The notes: a model not told the origin generated them from the sequence alone. DNA of 64,000 nt from Candidatus Competibacteraceae bacterium (GCA_016712625.1 JADJQQ010000004.1:186001-250000); one strand, 5' to 3'. Counted from the stretch's first letter, positions 8,931 to 19,300 are shown. Numbers and translations: made by a program.

Positions 8931-10610
8931 ATGAATTTATTATTTAATCGTTTTAGCGCGGTGAGCCTTATTGTATTGACTGCAATAAGCGCGGGCTGTT
9001 ACCCAGGACGTTATAACAACCAAGTGGGTTTTGGCGACCGCGCGCAACAATTTGAGCCAACGGCCGCTAGCGAGCAGTCTAATAATCACAAGCGCGGTAC
9101 TCGATTAACAGAACGGTTCAAGAATTTTGATCGAAACGGCGATGGCATTCTTACTCGCGAGGAAGTAGCGCGTCCTCGGCTATTTGAGCGACTGGATCAA
9201 AATACTGACGGATCGGTGACTTTTGACGAAGCGAGAAGTCATTCAATGCATCGCCGACAAAATTCGACGGGCGAATCATTATCCTCCGCCGAGGCCGGAA
9301 GCCGCCCATTCCCACAGCAAAGTACTTACCATCAAGCCCACCCTGAAAATTTCAGGCCCGCCGCCAGACGACTTGCGCCCTCAATCGAGACGAGCGCTTA
9401 TGCCAGTCCTATTTCTTATAACAGCGATGAGGATAGCGCCGCGGAAGACGATGGGTATAGCGCTGCCGAAGACGATGAGAGCAGCGGCGACCAACGACAA
9501 TTCAGGACACAAACACCACTGAGCAATCGTGGCAATACGAATCGCAATGCCAAACTCATTAACCGCTTTAAACAATTCGACGCCAATAATGATGGCGCGC
9601 TCTCCGCTCAGGAAATCAATCGCCCTGACTTATTCCAACGTTTGGATCAAAATCATGATGGTTTAGCCACCCTGGAAGAAGCGAGGCTTTACCGTGATCA
9701 TCGGCGCCAACTGGCTTATAACGCGGGCGATACGAGAAGCGACGCCGCCGGGGGCTTTGCCCCGACAAGAGCTTCTGAAAGAAGGGGATTTGCCAGAAAT
9801 AATAGCAAGGCTTTTTTTGAAAACGATAGCACGATCAATCAAACTCGTAACATTCCTTATACAACCCTTCAAGGCGTTAATCCTAGTCTTTTAAGTTTGG
9901 ACGTTTATGCCCCAAAAAACAGTCAGGACCGCCCCGTTATTATTATGATTCACGGCGGCGGTTGGCAGCGTGGCGATAAAGCAAACGCCAATGTGATTGG
10001 TAACAAAGTCAGCCATTTTGTCAGAAACGGTTATGTTTTCGTCAGCACTAACTACCGGCTATCACCCGCCGTCAAACATCCCGCTCATGTCCAGGATGTC
10101 GCCAAAGCCGTAGCTTGGGTCCAGCAGAATATTACCCGTTATGGCGGTAATCCTGATCGTATCTATCTGATGGGGCATTCATCTGGGGCGCATCTGGCGG
10201 CGCTGGTAGCGACCGACCAACGGTATTTACAGGCGGCTGGCGTAAACTTGCGCGCACTGAAAGGCGTCATTCTGCTGGATAGCGCCGGCTATAATATCCC
10301 CCGGTTGATGCGAGATCATAACCAACCGCGTATCTATGTAAATGCTTTTAGTAACGACCAGCGTGTTTGGAAAGATGCATCTCCTATCACGCACGTCAGC
10401 GCCGGGAAAGGCATTCCGCCATTCCTCATTATTCAAACCCCCCGCGCTCGCGCCAAAATATCAGATGATTTACGCAATGCCTTGCAACAAGCGGGGATAT
10501 CGGTTCGCAGTAAAATGTTCAACAAGAGCCACCGGCAGATCAACCAAGAGATCGGTCAGCCTAATGATGAACCAACGCAACTGATTATGGATTTTCTAAA
10601 TTCTAAATAA
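8931..10610 (+). CDS. lipoprotein with EF-hand pairs fused to an alpha/beta hydrolase (esterase) domain
   Basis: The 559-residue product starts with a lipoprotein signal whose lipobox ends AISAGC. Two pairs of EF-hand-type calcium loops follow: FDRNGDGILTREEV and LDQNTDGSVTFDEA at about residues 65-105, then FDANNDGALSAQEI and LDQNHDGLATLEEA at about 215-255. The pairs are joined by an acidic Ser/Asp/Glu linker. The C-terminal half is an alpha/beta hydrolase of the carboxylesterase (HGGGW) class, with VIIMIHGGGWQRGDKAN and the nucleophile elbow YLMGHSSGAHLAALVA. Expected location is the inner or outer membrane facing the periplasm. It sits between two sulfotransferase genes on the same strand. 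Calcium-dependent regulation of an envelope esterase is an inference. The EF-hand/esterase fusion is unusual. Confidence 0.85.
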   Translation: MNLLFNRFSAVSLIVLTAISAGCYPGRYNNQVGFGDRAQQFEPTAASEQSNNHKRGTRLTERFKNFDRNGDGILTREEVARPRLFERLDQNTDGSVTFDEARSHSMHRRQNSTGESLSSAEAGSRPFPQQSTYHQAHPENFRPAARRLAPSIETSAYASPISYNSDEDSAAEDDGYSAAEDDESSGDQRQFRTQTPLSNRGNTNRNAKLINRFKQFDANNDGALSAQEINRPDLFQRLDQNHDGLATLEEARLYRDHRRQLAYNAGDTRSDAAGGFAPTRASERRGFARNNSKAFFENDSTINQTRNIPYTTLQGVNPSLLSLDVYAPKNSQDRPVIIMIHGGGWQRGDKANANVIGNKVSHFVRNGYVFVSTNYRLSPAVKHPAHVQDVAKAVAWVQQNITRYGGNPDRIYLMGHSSGAHLAALVATDQRYLQAAGVNLRALKGVILLDSAGYNIPRLMRDHNQPRIYVNAFSNDQRVWKDASPITHVSAGKGIPPFLIIQTPRARAKISDDLRNALQQAGISVRSKMFNKSHRQINQEIGQPNDEPTQLIMDFLNSK

Positions 10611-10725
10611 CGCTGCTTTCCCATTAAAGGGAAAACTTGGCGCTTGGCGCGGAGAATAAACGCCGACTCCGATAGGGCGTTCGGCGGTTTAGACGACCCA
10701 TCCAGCAGAATGCGGACGTGGAGCT

Positions 10726-11616
10726 ATGTATAGCCCCTTATTTATCCTTTGCCCTGGCCGTTCGTTTTCTTCCGTGGTCAGCGCGGCGATTGGCCAACAC
10801 CCACAACTATATGACGTGCCGGAAATCTATCTCGCCATCGCCGATTCGGTGGGCGAACTACTGATTAAAGCGGGCGAACAGGGTAAAAAATACTTTGCCT
10901 ACGGTTTGGTTCGGGTGATTGCGCAATTGCACCACAACGACCAAAGCGAGGAGAGCGCTCAATCGGCTTGGAGCTGGTTACGCCACCATCGGTCTTGGAC
11001 GACTCGCCAGCTCTATTACCACATCGCCGAGCGCATCGCTCCCAAGCGCTTGGTCGACAAAAGCCCAACCCACGGCCACATCGAAAATCTGGAACGGCTG
11101 CGCGCTATCTTTCCCAATGCTTTTTTTCTGCACTTGCTTCGCCACCCGCGCACCACCACCCATTCGCTCTATAAGGTCCATTCACAACGCTTGGCCATGC
11201 GACAACCGGAAAAAATTCCGCGATTAGGCCAGCGAGTAGAAAAACAATGGCTCAAGGTGCACCGGAATATCATCGCTTTCAGTAGCCAACTCCCACTTGG
11301 AAGAATGATGCGTATTCAAGGTGAAGCATTGCTAACCGACCCGGATTCCTATTTTTCCCAGATTGCGGAATGGCTGGAAATACGCAACGATGCCGCCGCT
11401 ATTGAGGCGATGAAACATCCGGAGCGCTCCCCCTACGCCACGCTTGGGCCACCTAGCGCGCCTTACGGCAACAATACAGGCTTTCTGGAAAATCCGGCCT
11501 TGCGAATCGGCAGGCCAATGACTGGCCCTCTGGGAGGTCCGCTGGTATGGGCCGAGCGGAATGACGGTTTTTGTGCCGATACCCTTGTCTTGGCCAGGCA
11601 GTTTGGCTACCGCTAG
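10726..11616 (+). CDS. sulfotransferase family protein (copy 2)
   Basis: Sulfotransferase-like protein of 296 residues related to the genes at 7963, 11651 and 28912. The phosphosulfate loop region is FILCPGRSFSSVVSAAIGQHP and the 3'-phosphate segment is LLRHPRTTTHSLY. The C-terminal part has MKHPERSPYATLGPP and ends in a short VLARQFGYR tail like copies 1 and 3. GGAG lies just before the ATG. The gap from the EF-hand esterase is about 115 bases and includes a weak imperfect hairpin, so the gene may be the last of the plus-strand operon or have its own promoter. The acceptor is unknown. Confidence 0.85.
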   Translation: MYSPLFILCPGRSFSSVVSAAIGQHPQLYDVPEIYLAIADSVGELLIKAGEQGKKYFAYGLVRVIAQLHHNDQSEESAQSAWSWLRHHRSWTTRQLYYHIAERIAPKRLVDKSPTHGHIENLERLRAIFPNAFFLHLLRHPRTTTHSLYKVHSQRLAMRQPEKIPRLGQRVEKQWLKVHRNIIAFSSQLPLGRMMRIQGEALLTDPDSYFSQIAEWLEIRNDAAAIEAMKHPERSPYATLGPPSAPYGNNTGFLENPALRIGRPMTGPLGGPLVWAERNDGFCADTLVLARQFGYR

Positions 11617-11650
11617 GCTAGAACCCCGCCGCTCAGCCTGCTTATGATCG

Positions 11651-12562
11651 TCACCGATAGCCAAAAAATCGAGCCAGCGCCACCGTGGTGGGACTTAAAC
11701 CCTCACCGCTTGGCATCCATTCCAGGGGATCGGTCAAATTAGCGGGCGAGGGTGAACCAACCCGTAGGCGCGGATCTTCCAAATACTTGCGATTGTTACC
11801 GCCTCGGGCGTTAGCGGGTCCAATGCAAGCAAAAGGCGAGTTTTCTGGATGTTTCATTCGCTCGATCGCTTCGGCATCGGCCCGAATCCCCAGCCAGGCG
11901 GCGATTTGTGCTAGATAGCGGTCGGGATCGGCCAGCAGTTGCTCCCCTTGCAGGCGAATGCTTTGCTCAATGGGCAACTGCTCGGTAAAACGAAGGATAT
12001 AACCATGCACTTTAAGCCAGTTCTCTTCGATTCGAACCGGATTCAAGGGCGCGGTAGCCCGAAACCGCCGGGCGCGTTGTTCCTGCCGCGCCTGATTGAG
12101 CGATTTGCCGGTCGAGCGAGGATGCCGGGTCAGATGGAGAAACCGGGCCGCCGGAAATGTGTGGTACAGCCGCGCCAAGTTGCTGGGTTCGGCGCAATTG
12201 CTGGGACTCTTTTCGACCAATTGCCGGTCAGGCGCGCGCGCCGCCACATGCCAAGCCAACTCCCGCACCGTCATCGCTGGCCGCTCCCGCAACCATTGCC
12301 AAGCGCGCTCGACCGTCGCCTCGGTTTGCTCGCCATCGTGCAGCTGAGCGATGGTTCGCGCCAAACCGTGGGTGCGGTGCCGATCACCGGGACCGGCGAA
12401 GCGCTGAAAAATCCCCGCCACCGTATCCGCGACGAAGAAATTAGTTTCCGGCAAGCCATACAACTGGGGATGTTGGCCCAACACCCCACACATGACCGAG
12501 GAAAACGAACGACCAGGGCAGAGGATAAACAACGGTCGAAAATCCAGATTTTTATTGCTCAC
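11651..12562 (-). CDS. sulfotransferase family protein (copy 3)
   Basis: Sulfotransferase-like protein of 303 residues on the minus strand, convergent with copy 2 and divergent from the second propeller gene. The sequence FILCPGRSFSSVMCGVLGQHP is nearly the same as in copy 2. LTRHPRSTGKSLNQ is the 3'-phosphate segment, and MKHPENSPFACIGP and the ending LARFFGYR match the other copies. The inverted orientation relative to copy 2, with only 34 bases between their 3' ends, suggests local duplication and inversion, but the copies are clearly diverged. A long opposite-strand open frame across this gene is a shadow. Confidence 0.85.
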   Translation of the reverse strand: MSNKNLDFRPLFILCPGRSFSSVMCGVLGQHPQLYGLPETNFFVADTVAGIFQRFAGPGDRHRTHGLARTIAQLHDGEQTEATVERAWQWLRERPAMTVRELAWHVAARAPDRQLVEKSPSNCAEPSNLARLYHTFPAARFLHLTRHPRSTGKSLNQARQEQRARRFRATAPLNPVRIEENWLKVHGYILRFTEQLPIEQSIRLQGEQLLADPDRYLAQIAAWLGIRADAEAIERMKHPENSPFACIGPANARGGNNRKYLEDPRLRVGSPSPANLTDPLEWMPSGEGLSPTTVALARFFGYR

Positions 12563-12708
12563 CGCGACAGTCGCTCGATTTCAGCTCGCGCGCGCCTTGG
12601 CGCGGTCGAGAGGACATCCATACGCAAACCCCTTATAATTCGTCAGTTCTTAGCCCACCGCGCCGCGCGACGGGTTGGAATTCCGCCAATTACCCAGTCA
12701 TTGGTCTC

Positions 12709-13956
12709 ATGCCTGTACAAACGACTTTTGAGTTTCATGCGATCCCCGCCGCTGTCCTACCGGAAGCGAGTCGCTATCTGATTCAATCCGCCGCCTGGTT
12801 CCAAGGCTGGTTGTATCTGGGCATCTGCTGCTATCCGGCAGACCCCCATCAGCCGGGCGTCGCCCTTTTGCTGCGCCACCGGTCGCGGGCCAACTGGGAG
12901 CTGCTGCACACTGCGTCCATTGAATCGCGCTGGATCGACCGAAACGGGCAATATCGCCAATTCCCGCTGGAACTCGGTTGGCGTATTCTGACCGTACTGC
13001 CGGGAAACGTACAACCAACGCCGCTGCTGTACGCCATCCGCCTCAGTTTGCGCGCCCCGGTCGTGCTGTATAGCGAGGATGGCAGCCATTTCCAGGATAT
13101 ACCGAATCCGGGAGCGAGCGGTGGCCACAGCCCATTCGTCGATTGGCGCGGTTTTTCCGCAAAAGTCTTCGCGATTCCCGCCAGTGCCGCCACCAATTCC
13201 GGCCCCCCCTCCCCGTTCGCTTATGTCGCCGCGAACCCCTTATCCCAAGATTGGCGGCCCGCCTGCTCCGCTGGTTTCGGCGACGCCGAAAATACCACGC
13301 TCGACGGTCTGCAAGTCGCTCACGGCCAACTCTACGCCGCCGCCGGCAACCCGTTGGGCGGTTTTCAACTCTGGAAAACCTCGGCCCGTGGCGAACCGCC
13401 GTTCGCTTGGGAATTGGCGCTAAGTGAAGGCGCCCAGCGTTACACCCTTAACCCCCACGTCGAAACCATGGCGACGTTCCAGGACGCTCTCTATCTCGGC
13501 ACTCGCTCCCCGCCCCCCAACCCCGAGTGGGATTTCGCCACGTCCGGCGCCGAAATCATTCGCATGCCGGCCGACGGCCGTTGGGAGCTAGTGATGGGCA
13601 CGCCGCGTTTCTCACCGGTTGGGTTGCAAGTGCCGCTTTCCACGCACGGTCCCGGCTTTGGCGACGATCGCAACCGGCGGGTTTCGCAACTGGCCAGCAC
13701 CCCTGACGCCTTGTATGCCGCCCTCGATGCCAACGAATCCCTCGCCGACGCCACGGCCAACGCCAAGGGCTTTGCCTTGTGGAAAAGCCACGATGGCCAG
13801 GACTGGCAAGCGATTACGCAAGACAGCTTCGGCTGTCCGGCGGCGACGACACTGCGCGTGTTACAACCGACATCACAAACGTTGGTAGCCGCCGGGGAGT
13901 GGGACCTCACGCTCGACCCAACCGCCCGACCCGGCATCTGGCTGGAAAAAAAATGA
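12709..13956 (+). CDS. propeller-like protein of unknown function (paralogue of 6494-7957)
   Basis: A 415-residue protein related to the product of 6494-7957. Matching stretches include GGFQLWKTSARGEPPFAWEL against GFQVWRTRAEGNPPYHWEP, and EIIRMPADGRWELVMG against ELIRLYPDGRWDLIVG. It retains the repeated Leu-Tyr-x-Gly/Ala strand ends (WLYLGICC, QLYAAAGN, ALYLGTRS) and the GFGD turn. No signal peptide is visible. The gene stands alone between a divergent sulfotransferase and the convergent M50/HlyD gene. I do not recognise a named family. A seven-bladed-propeller fold is a guess from repeat spacing. Confidence 0.75.
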   Translation: MPVQTTFEFHAIPAAVLPEASRYLIQSAAWFQGWLYLGICCYPADPHQPGVALLLRHRSRANWELLHTASIESRWIDRNGQYRQFPLELGWRILTVLPGNVQPTPLLYAIRLSLRAPVVLYSEDGSHFQDIPNPGASGGHSPFVDWRGFSAKVFAIPASAATNSGPPSPFAYVAANPLSQDWRPACSAGFGDAENTTLDGLQVAHGQLYAAAGNPLGGFQLWKTSARGEPPFAWELALSEGAQRYTLNPHVETMATFQDALYLGTRSPPPNPEWDFATSGAEIIRMPADGRWELVMGTPRFSPVGLQVPLSTHGPGFGDDRNRRVSQLASTPDALYAALDANESLADATANAKGFALWKSHDGQDWQAITQDSFGCPAATTLRVLQPTSQTLVAAGEWDLTLDPTARPGIWLEKK

Positions 13957-13998
13957 CCTTCCCGCGCTGGATCGCATCGCCCGCAACAGGTCAATTGC

Positions 13999-16368
13999 TC
14001 AAGGCAACCACGACCACATTTCGATCATAACAAAACGCACCAAGGCGCGGGTAAAGGCCACGATGAAGGGCTTTTCTCCAGCGCTGATTTTGGCGAATCC
14101 GGTCATCTGCGATCTCAACAGCCCCTCGGAATTGGGAATCTCGATGGTCACCCGCACCACCCGCATGAACGGATTATCTGACTTTGGTTCGACGATTGGC
14201 GCGACAGCCACCACCCGGCCCGTAAAATCGCGCAAGGGATAAGCCCATACTCGCAACCGAACCGGCTTATCCAGCTCTACCTCGCCGATATCGGTTTCCG
14301 GCGCTAGAATCTCGGCTCGCATGATTCGATCATCTTCCACGGCGGCGAACAGATCGCCCTCTTTCAGGAAGCCGCCAGTCCGAAACTCCAGTCGTGGCGT
14401 GACAATTCTGCCCTCGACCGGCGTTGGCAAGCGCGAGCGTTCCCGCTGGCCTCGCAAGTAGCTCAGCTGCTCCCGCAACTGCTTGAGTTCGGCCTGCTTG
14501 ACCTTCACTTCCATCGGCAAAGGCGGACTCTTGATCAGATCCAGGTTGGCTGTGGCGACGGCTACCGCCGCCTTGTCCACGTCCGCGGTTTTGAGGGCTT
14601 CCTCGTATTCCAGATCCTTCACCACCCCCTGTTTGTAAACCGGATACAATAATTCTTGCACTTTTCGGCTGTGAGTTGACCGCACCTTCGCCATCTCCAA
14701 CTGTTCGCGGCTGGCGTTAATGGCTTCCGCCTTCGGACCGTGGAGCAACAATTCGAGTTCCGCTTGCTTGCGTTCGAGTTCGGCTTGCGTGGTCGCGATA
14801 TCGTTGTCTTGCTGCCAAGTACTGAGTTCAGCCAAGATCTGCTTCGGCGTCACCCACTGATTTTCGCGCGCCAACACCCGATCCACCATACCCGGCGTCA
14901 CCGCATGCACTTCAGCGCGGGCGATGGGGAACAAAGTCACTTCGCCCGTGACGTGGTAGGAATAGGGCAGCAACGAGGCGGCGAGCAGCAAGGCCAGAAC
15001 CGCCAGCCGCCAACCCAGCCCTTTCTTAGCCTCACCGCCCGCCCCGGTTGGCTGGGAAGACTGGACGGCACGGATCACTTCTGGCCCCTTGGCGGCGCCG
15101 ACTGGCACGGAGCCTTTCTCGTTTCGTTCCCGCCGACGGGCCAAGCGAACCAAAGTCCAGCGAGCAACCGAGACGGCTAACACCAAGAACAGCACGACTC
15201 CGACACCTTGGAATCGGAGTTCCAAGCGGATTGCAATAATCAGCAATACCGCGGCGGCCAAAATCAACACGAAGGCCGCGCTGGCGACGGCATAGCCTAG
15301 CAGGCTGTATTTTTCGCCGGCCGCCAAGCCCGCCGGCGGCCGGCGGCCGCGCAGGTAAAGCCCAAGCACCTGAAAGGCGCGTTCGCGCAGGCGCGGCATT
15401 CGCAGAAAATTGGCCAACCAAACATAGCCATCGGCCCGCCACAGCGGATTGGCGGTAAACAGAAAAGCGCCGAGCGCCATGTGACCCACGACAAAGCCGT
15501 AGGAACCCAGCGTGCCGCCCGTTTCCAGCATGACCCGCCAGAGGAGGACGCCGGCAACGAACAAGGCCAACTTCGTCAACAGCGCCGACGCCGTAACCCA
15601 TAGCCGCTGCTCCCGCGTCAACCGCTGTAAGCGTTTACTAACGAAAAAGCGCGGCATCAGGCCATAGGCCAAGCGGATTCCAAACTGGTCGGCGCGACCG
15701 CCGCAATAGACGCAGGTCAACCCCTGAGCCAGCTTGCTGAACAGATTGATCAGGAACAAACCGAAAACGAACTTGAACAGCAGGTGCGGGCCGGGATCGG
15801 CGATCGCGTTCAAGGCGAATTGAGATTGCGGCTGGTTAAACAGCAGAACCAGCAGAGCCAGTGGCACGCCGGGCAGCAACAGCCAAACTCCATGCCGCAA
15901 CCACGCCAGCCGCCGCGCCAGCCACACGAACCCGCGGTAAGGTTTTAGCAGCGTCCAGCGGTAAGGCGCATCCGGACGATCATCATCGTCCAGGTCGAGA
16001 GCGCTCGCTTCAGCGTCATTCGCGGATGGCGTCGCGGGCGCTGGCGACAGACGAGCGGGAACCGCCTCGAACAACCCCGCCGCCGCCATATCCTCATAAA
16101 ATTGGTCAAGTTCGACCGCGGTAAGGCTCAAGCCAAACCGTTGTTCGAACGCGCGTTGGATTTCCCCGGTGCTGATCGTACGGTCCAACATCCGACACAG
16201 GAAGATCTCTTCCTCGCCCAGTTCGAAACGCTCGCCGCTCGCGGCGTTCCGCACTTGATAGCGACCCGTAGCTTGGTCTAGCTCGAAGTGTAATTCCGGC
16301 CGCAACCGCCAGCCGATGGGGATGGCCGCGCCTTCGTTCTTCGCTTCCCCATCGTCGGCCAAAGCCAC
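13999..16368 (-). CDS. PqqD-like / inactive M50-like membrane domain / HlyD-type adaptor fusion
   Basis: A 789-residue three-part protein. Residues of about 17-105 form a PqqD-like winged domain. Residues of about 145-450 hold several membrane helices matching the M50 (site-2 protease) architecture, including the later ANPLWRADGYVWLANFL segment with its conserved Asp. Residues of about 470-770 form an HlyD/RND-type periplasmic adaptor with lipoyl-like halves (HAVTPGMVDRVLAREN) around a coiled coil, ending in a typical WSWLP tail. Where M50 enzymes have HExxH, this protein reads FSKLAQGLTCVYCGG, so both zinc His residues and the Glu are missing. The GTG start shares one base with the PKS stop (TAGTG), so it is co-translated with the synthase. 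A role in export or envelope transfer of the PKS product is inference. Confidence 0.86.
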   Translation of the reverse strand: MALADDGEAKNEGAAIPIGWRLRPELHFELDQATGRYQVRNAASGERFELGEEEIFLCRMLDRTISTGEIQRAFEQRFGLSLTAVELDQFYEDMAAAGLFEAVPARLSPAPATPSANDAEASALDLDDDDRPDAPYRWTLLKPYRGFVWLARRLAWLRHGVWLLLPGVPLALLVLLFNQPQSQFALNAIADPGPHLLFKFVFGLFLINLFSKLAQGLTCVYCGGRADQFGIRLAYGLMPRFFVSKRLQRLTREQRLWVTASALLTKLALFVAGVLLWRVMLETGGTLGSYGFVVGHMALGAFLFTANPLWRADGYVWLANFLRMPRLRERAFQVLGLYLRGRRPPAGLAAGEKYSLLGYAVASAAFVLILAAAVLLIIAIRLELRFQGVGVVLFLVLAVSVARWTLVRLARRRERNEKGSVPVGAAKGPEVIRAVQSSQPTGAGGEAKKGLGWRLAVLALLLAASLLPYSYHVTGEVTLFPIARAEVHAVTPGMVDRVLARENQWVTPKQILAELSTWQQDNDIATTQAELERKQAELELLLHGPKAEAINASREQLEMAKVRSTHSRKVQELLYPVYKQGVVKDLEYEEALKTADVDKAAVAVATANLDLIKSPPLPMEVKVKQAELKQLREQLSYLRGQRERSRLPTPVEGRIVTPRLEFRTGGFLKEGDLFAAVEDDRIMRAEILAPETDIGEVELDKPVRLRVWAYPLRDFTGRVVAVAPIVEPKSDNPFMRVVRVTIEIPNSEGLLRSQMTGFAKISAGEKPFIVAFTRALVRFVMIEMWSWLP

Positions 16369-19300
16369 TATCCCTGTCGCCGCCGGCTTTTAAGCCAGGC
16401 GCTCATCACCTGCTCTTGCTGGCGCAGAAAATCCTGCATGAGCACAAAATGGCCGCTGACGGCGGTTTGCCGCGGGTCGGCATTGAGCGCGCGCTTACTC
16501 GCTTCTGGGCCAATTCCGCCGTGCCGCGCTTGGCTTTCGGCGCGAGGGGAAGCCGTTACCATCGGCATCGAAGGCAAAGAGGCGGCTTGCCGCGGCGCCT
16601 CGAATGATGATTGGGGTCCAGCAAACCAGTCCCGCAACGGGCCAACTTCCGCTTCTTGCAGCTGAATAATCGGAATGGCGGTCGATAAATACGGCGCGGG
16701 TTTCAGCGGTGAAGCGGGGGCGTCGCCGTAGAGCAGATTCAAATCGAGATCGAGACCCTGCACGAACAAAACGCCCAGCAAATGACGGAACTGAGTGGCG
16801 CTGCCGCGCGCGGATCATCCGAGGCGACAGCGACATGCGGCCGGTTGCGCAAGATATCTCGCACGAAGGCGGTTAGATGGCTATCAGGGCCCACTTCAAT
16901 GAATAACCGCACACCATCCTGGTAGAGCCGCTCGATGCTCTGGCGGAACAGCACCGGCCGCACGTACTGCGCGGCGGCGGTATCGCGGATGCTTTCAAGA
17001 TCCTCCGGAAACGGTTCCGCCGTCACGCAGGAATAAAGTGCCGTTGGGGTCGGGGCAAAGGCAATCTCTTCGAACAAGCGCCGGAATGCTTCCGCCATCG
17101 GCGCCATCAAGGCGGTGTGATAACCACGATCAAGCGCCAGTACGCTGCAAAAACCACCCTGTTGTTTCAGGGCGGCGTGCGCGACAGTAATCGCTTCCGC
17201 CGGCCCGAACAGAATAAATTGATTAGTGCAGTTATCCATCGTCAAATACAACCGAGGATCAGCGGCTAACACCGCCTTGACCCGCTCCAGGGGCAACGCC
17301 CCCACCGACAGCAGCCGGCCGTCCGGGATGGCGCCGCCGGCTTCCAAGCGGCGATACAATTCATTCATCCGACGAATATTCCGCGCCATACCGGCCCGAT
17401 CCAGCTTGAGCCACCCCGAAGCGACCAAAGCCGCGTTTTCGCCGGTGCTGTGCCCGAGCATCGCCTCAGCCCGTACCCCAAAGGCGGACAATAGCGCAAA
17501 CAACGCTTGATCGGCGGCGAACACCGATTCCGAGCCGAGTTCCATGCCGCGCAGCGCCGCTTGTAATTGCGCTCGCTGTTCGGCGGTTAAGGCTGTCGGC
17601 GGTGGAAAAATCGCTTGACTCGGCGCGAGCTCCCGTTCGTCCGCGTACAAATTATCGAGGAAATCGAACCAGTCCCGCACCGGCGGAAATTCGACGGCTA
17701 ACTCCCGCAACATATTTGAATACTGTGAATTTTCCCCTGGAAACAGGAACGCCACGCGGCCGGCGAGCGGTTTGGCGTTGAAATAAACCCCTTCGCGGGT
17801 TTGCAGGTGGTCTTTGGTCGCGTCCGCCAGTTTGCCGAGGACGGCTTGCAATCGCGTTTCCAACTCGCGCCCATCCTTGGCCACCACAGCCAATCGCTCA
17901 TCGCCTGAACCCCGCTCTCGCCAGAGTTCAGCCGCCAATTCCCGTAAATCAAGCGTCGGTTCCCGCTGAATCCGCTGCCGCGCCCGCTCGACATGGGCCA
18001 ACAATGCCGGACGATCAGGCTGCGCAAACACCAGCAATTCATGTTCGACCGGTCGGCGGCGGCCCAGAAAAGCCGACAGCGGCTCTACAACCTGGTCGGG
18101 GGCTTCTTCCAATATGGCATGGGAGTTGACTCCGCCGAAACCAAAGGCGTTGATCCCCGCGCGGCGCGGCGTCCGGCCGCCATGAATCCAGGGCCGGGTT
18201 TCCGTATTGAGATACAGCGGGGTCTGTTCCAAGCCAAGATCGGCGCTGATTGTTTCACATAAAGTCGGCGGCAAAATCTTGTGATGCAACGCCAGGCTGC
18301 TCTTGATTAACGAGGCGATGCCGGCGGCCGGAATACAATGACCGATCATCGACTTGACCGACCCCAGGGCCACCGAGGGAATCGATCCTTTGCGGCCTCC
18401 CAGCAGTTGCCCCAGCGCTTCAATCTCGGTCTGATCCCCCAGCGGAATCCCGGTGCCGTGCGCTTCGATCAAGCCGACACTGGCCGGATCAAGTTGCGCC
18501 TGCTGATAGGCCCGCCGCATTGCCAACAACTCGCCTTCCAGCCGGGGAGCCATCAACCCCTTCGCCCGACCATCGGACGACTGACCAATCGCCTTCAACA
18601 CCGCATAAATTCGATTGCCATCGCGTAGCGCTTCGTCCAGGCGTTTGAGCACCAATACTCCGCCGCCTTCGCCCAACAGCGTCCCATCCGCTCCGGCATC
18701 GAAGGGACGAACCCGCGAGCTACGCGACAAAGCGCCCAGCTCGCAGAACACCATATGCACCAAGGGCGGCGTTGAGGTATTGATGCCGCCGGCCAGCATC
18801 AGATCGACCCGGCCGCGTTGCAGCTCCTGCATCGCGTTTTCCACGGCGATCAACGAGGACGCGCAAGCGGCGTCGATGATGTAATTCGGCCCCATCAGAT
18901 TGAGCCGGTTGGCAATCCGTCCGGTCATCATGTTCGGCACCAGACCGGGAATGCTATCAACATCCATCGGCAACAACTTGCTTTTTAACAGCGATCTCAA
19001 CGCCTGGCGTCGGGCCGAATCCAGCGACATCGCCGCCGCCAACACCTCCAGCATTTGATCGACGATGACCCCGTGTTGCACGCCGTTGATGCTGGCGCGA
19101 TTGGGATGGATGCCATGTCCCAGAATAATACCTGTAGATTCCGGCCGATAGTCGCCCTCCTTGAGTCCCGCATCCCGCAATGCGTTCCGCGCAAGCTCCA
19201 AGGCATGAAACTGATCCGGTTCACCACTAGCGGTCGATACCGGCATGATGCCAAAAGCCGAGGGATTGAAGCGCGACAGCTCCTTGAGAAAGCCACCCCG

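Noticed and set aside
11939..12781. 280-codon plus-strand frame opposite sulfotransferase copy 3
   Set aside because: Antisense shadow of a gene with clear sulfotransferase motifs; no ribosome binding site or family signal.
16390..16836. Short frames at the 3' end of the KS-AT gene as separate small genes
   Set aside because: The 137-codon frame continues the AT sequence exactly after one base shift, so it is the end of the KS-AT gene and not a new gene; the others are shadows.
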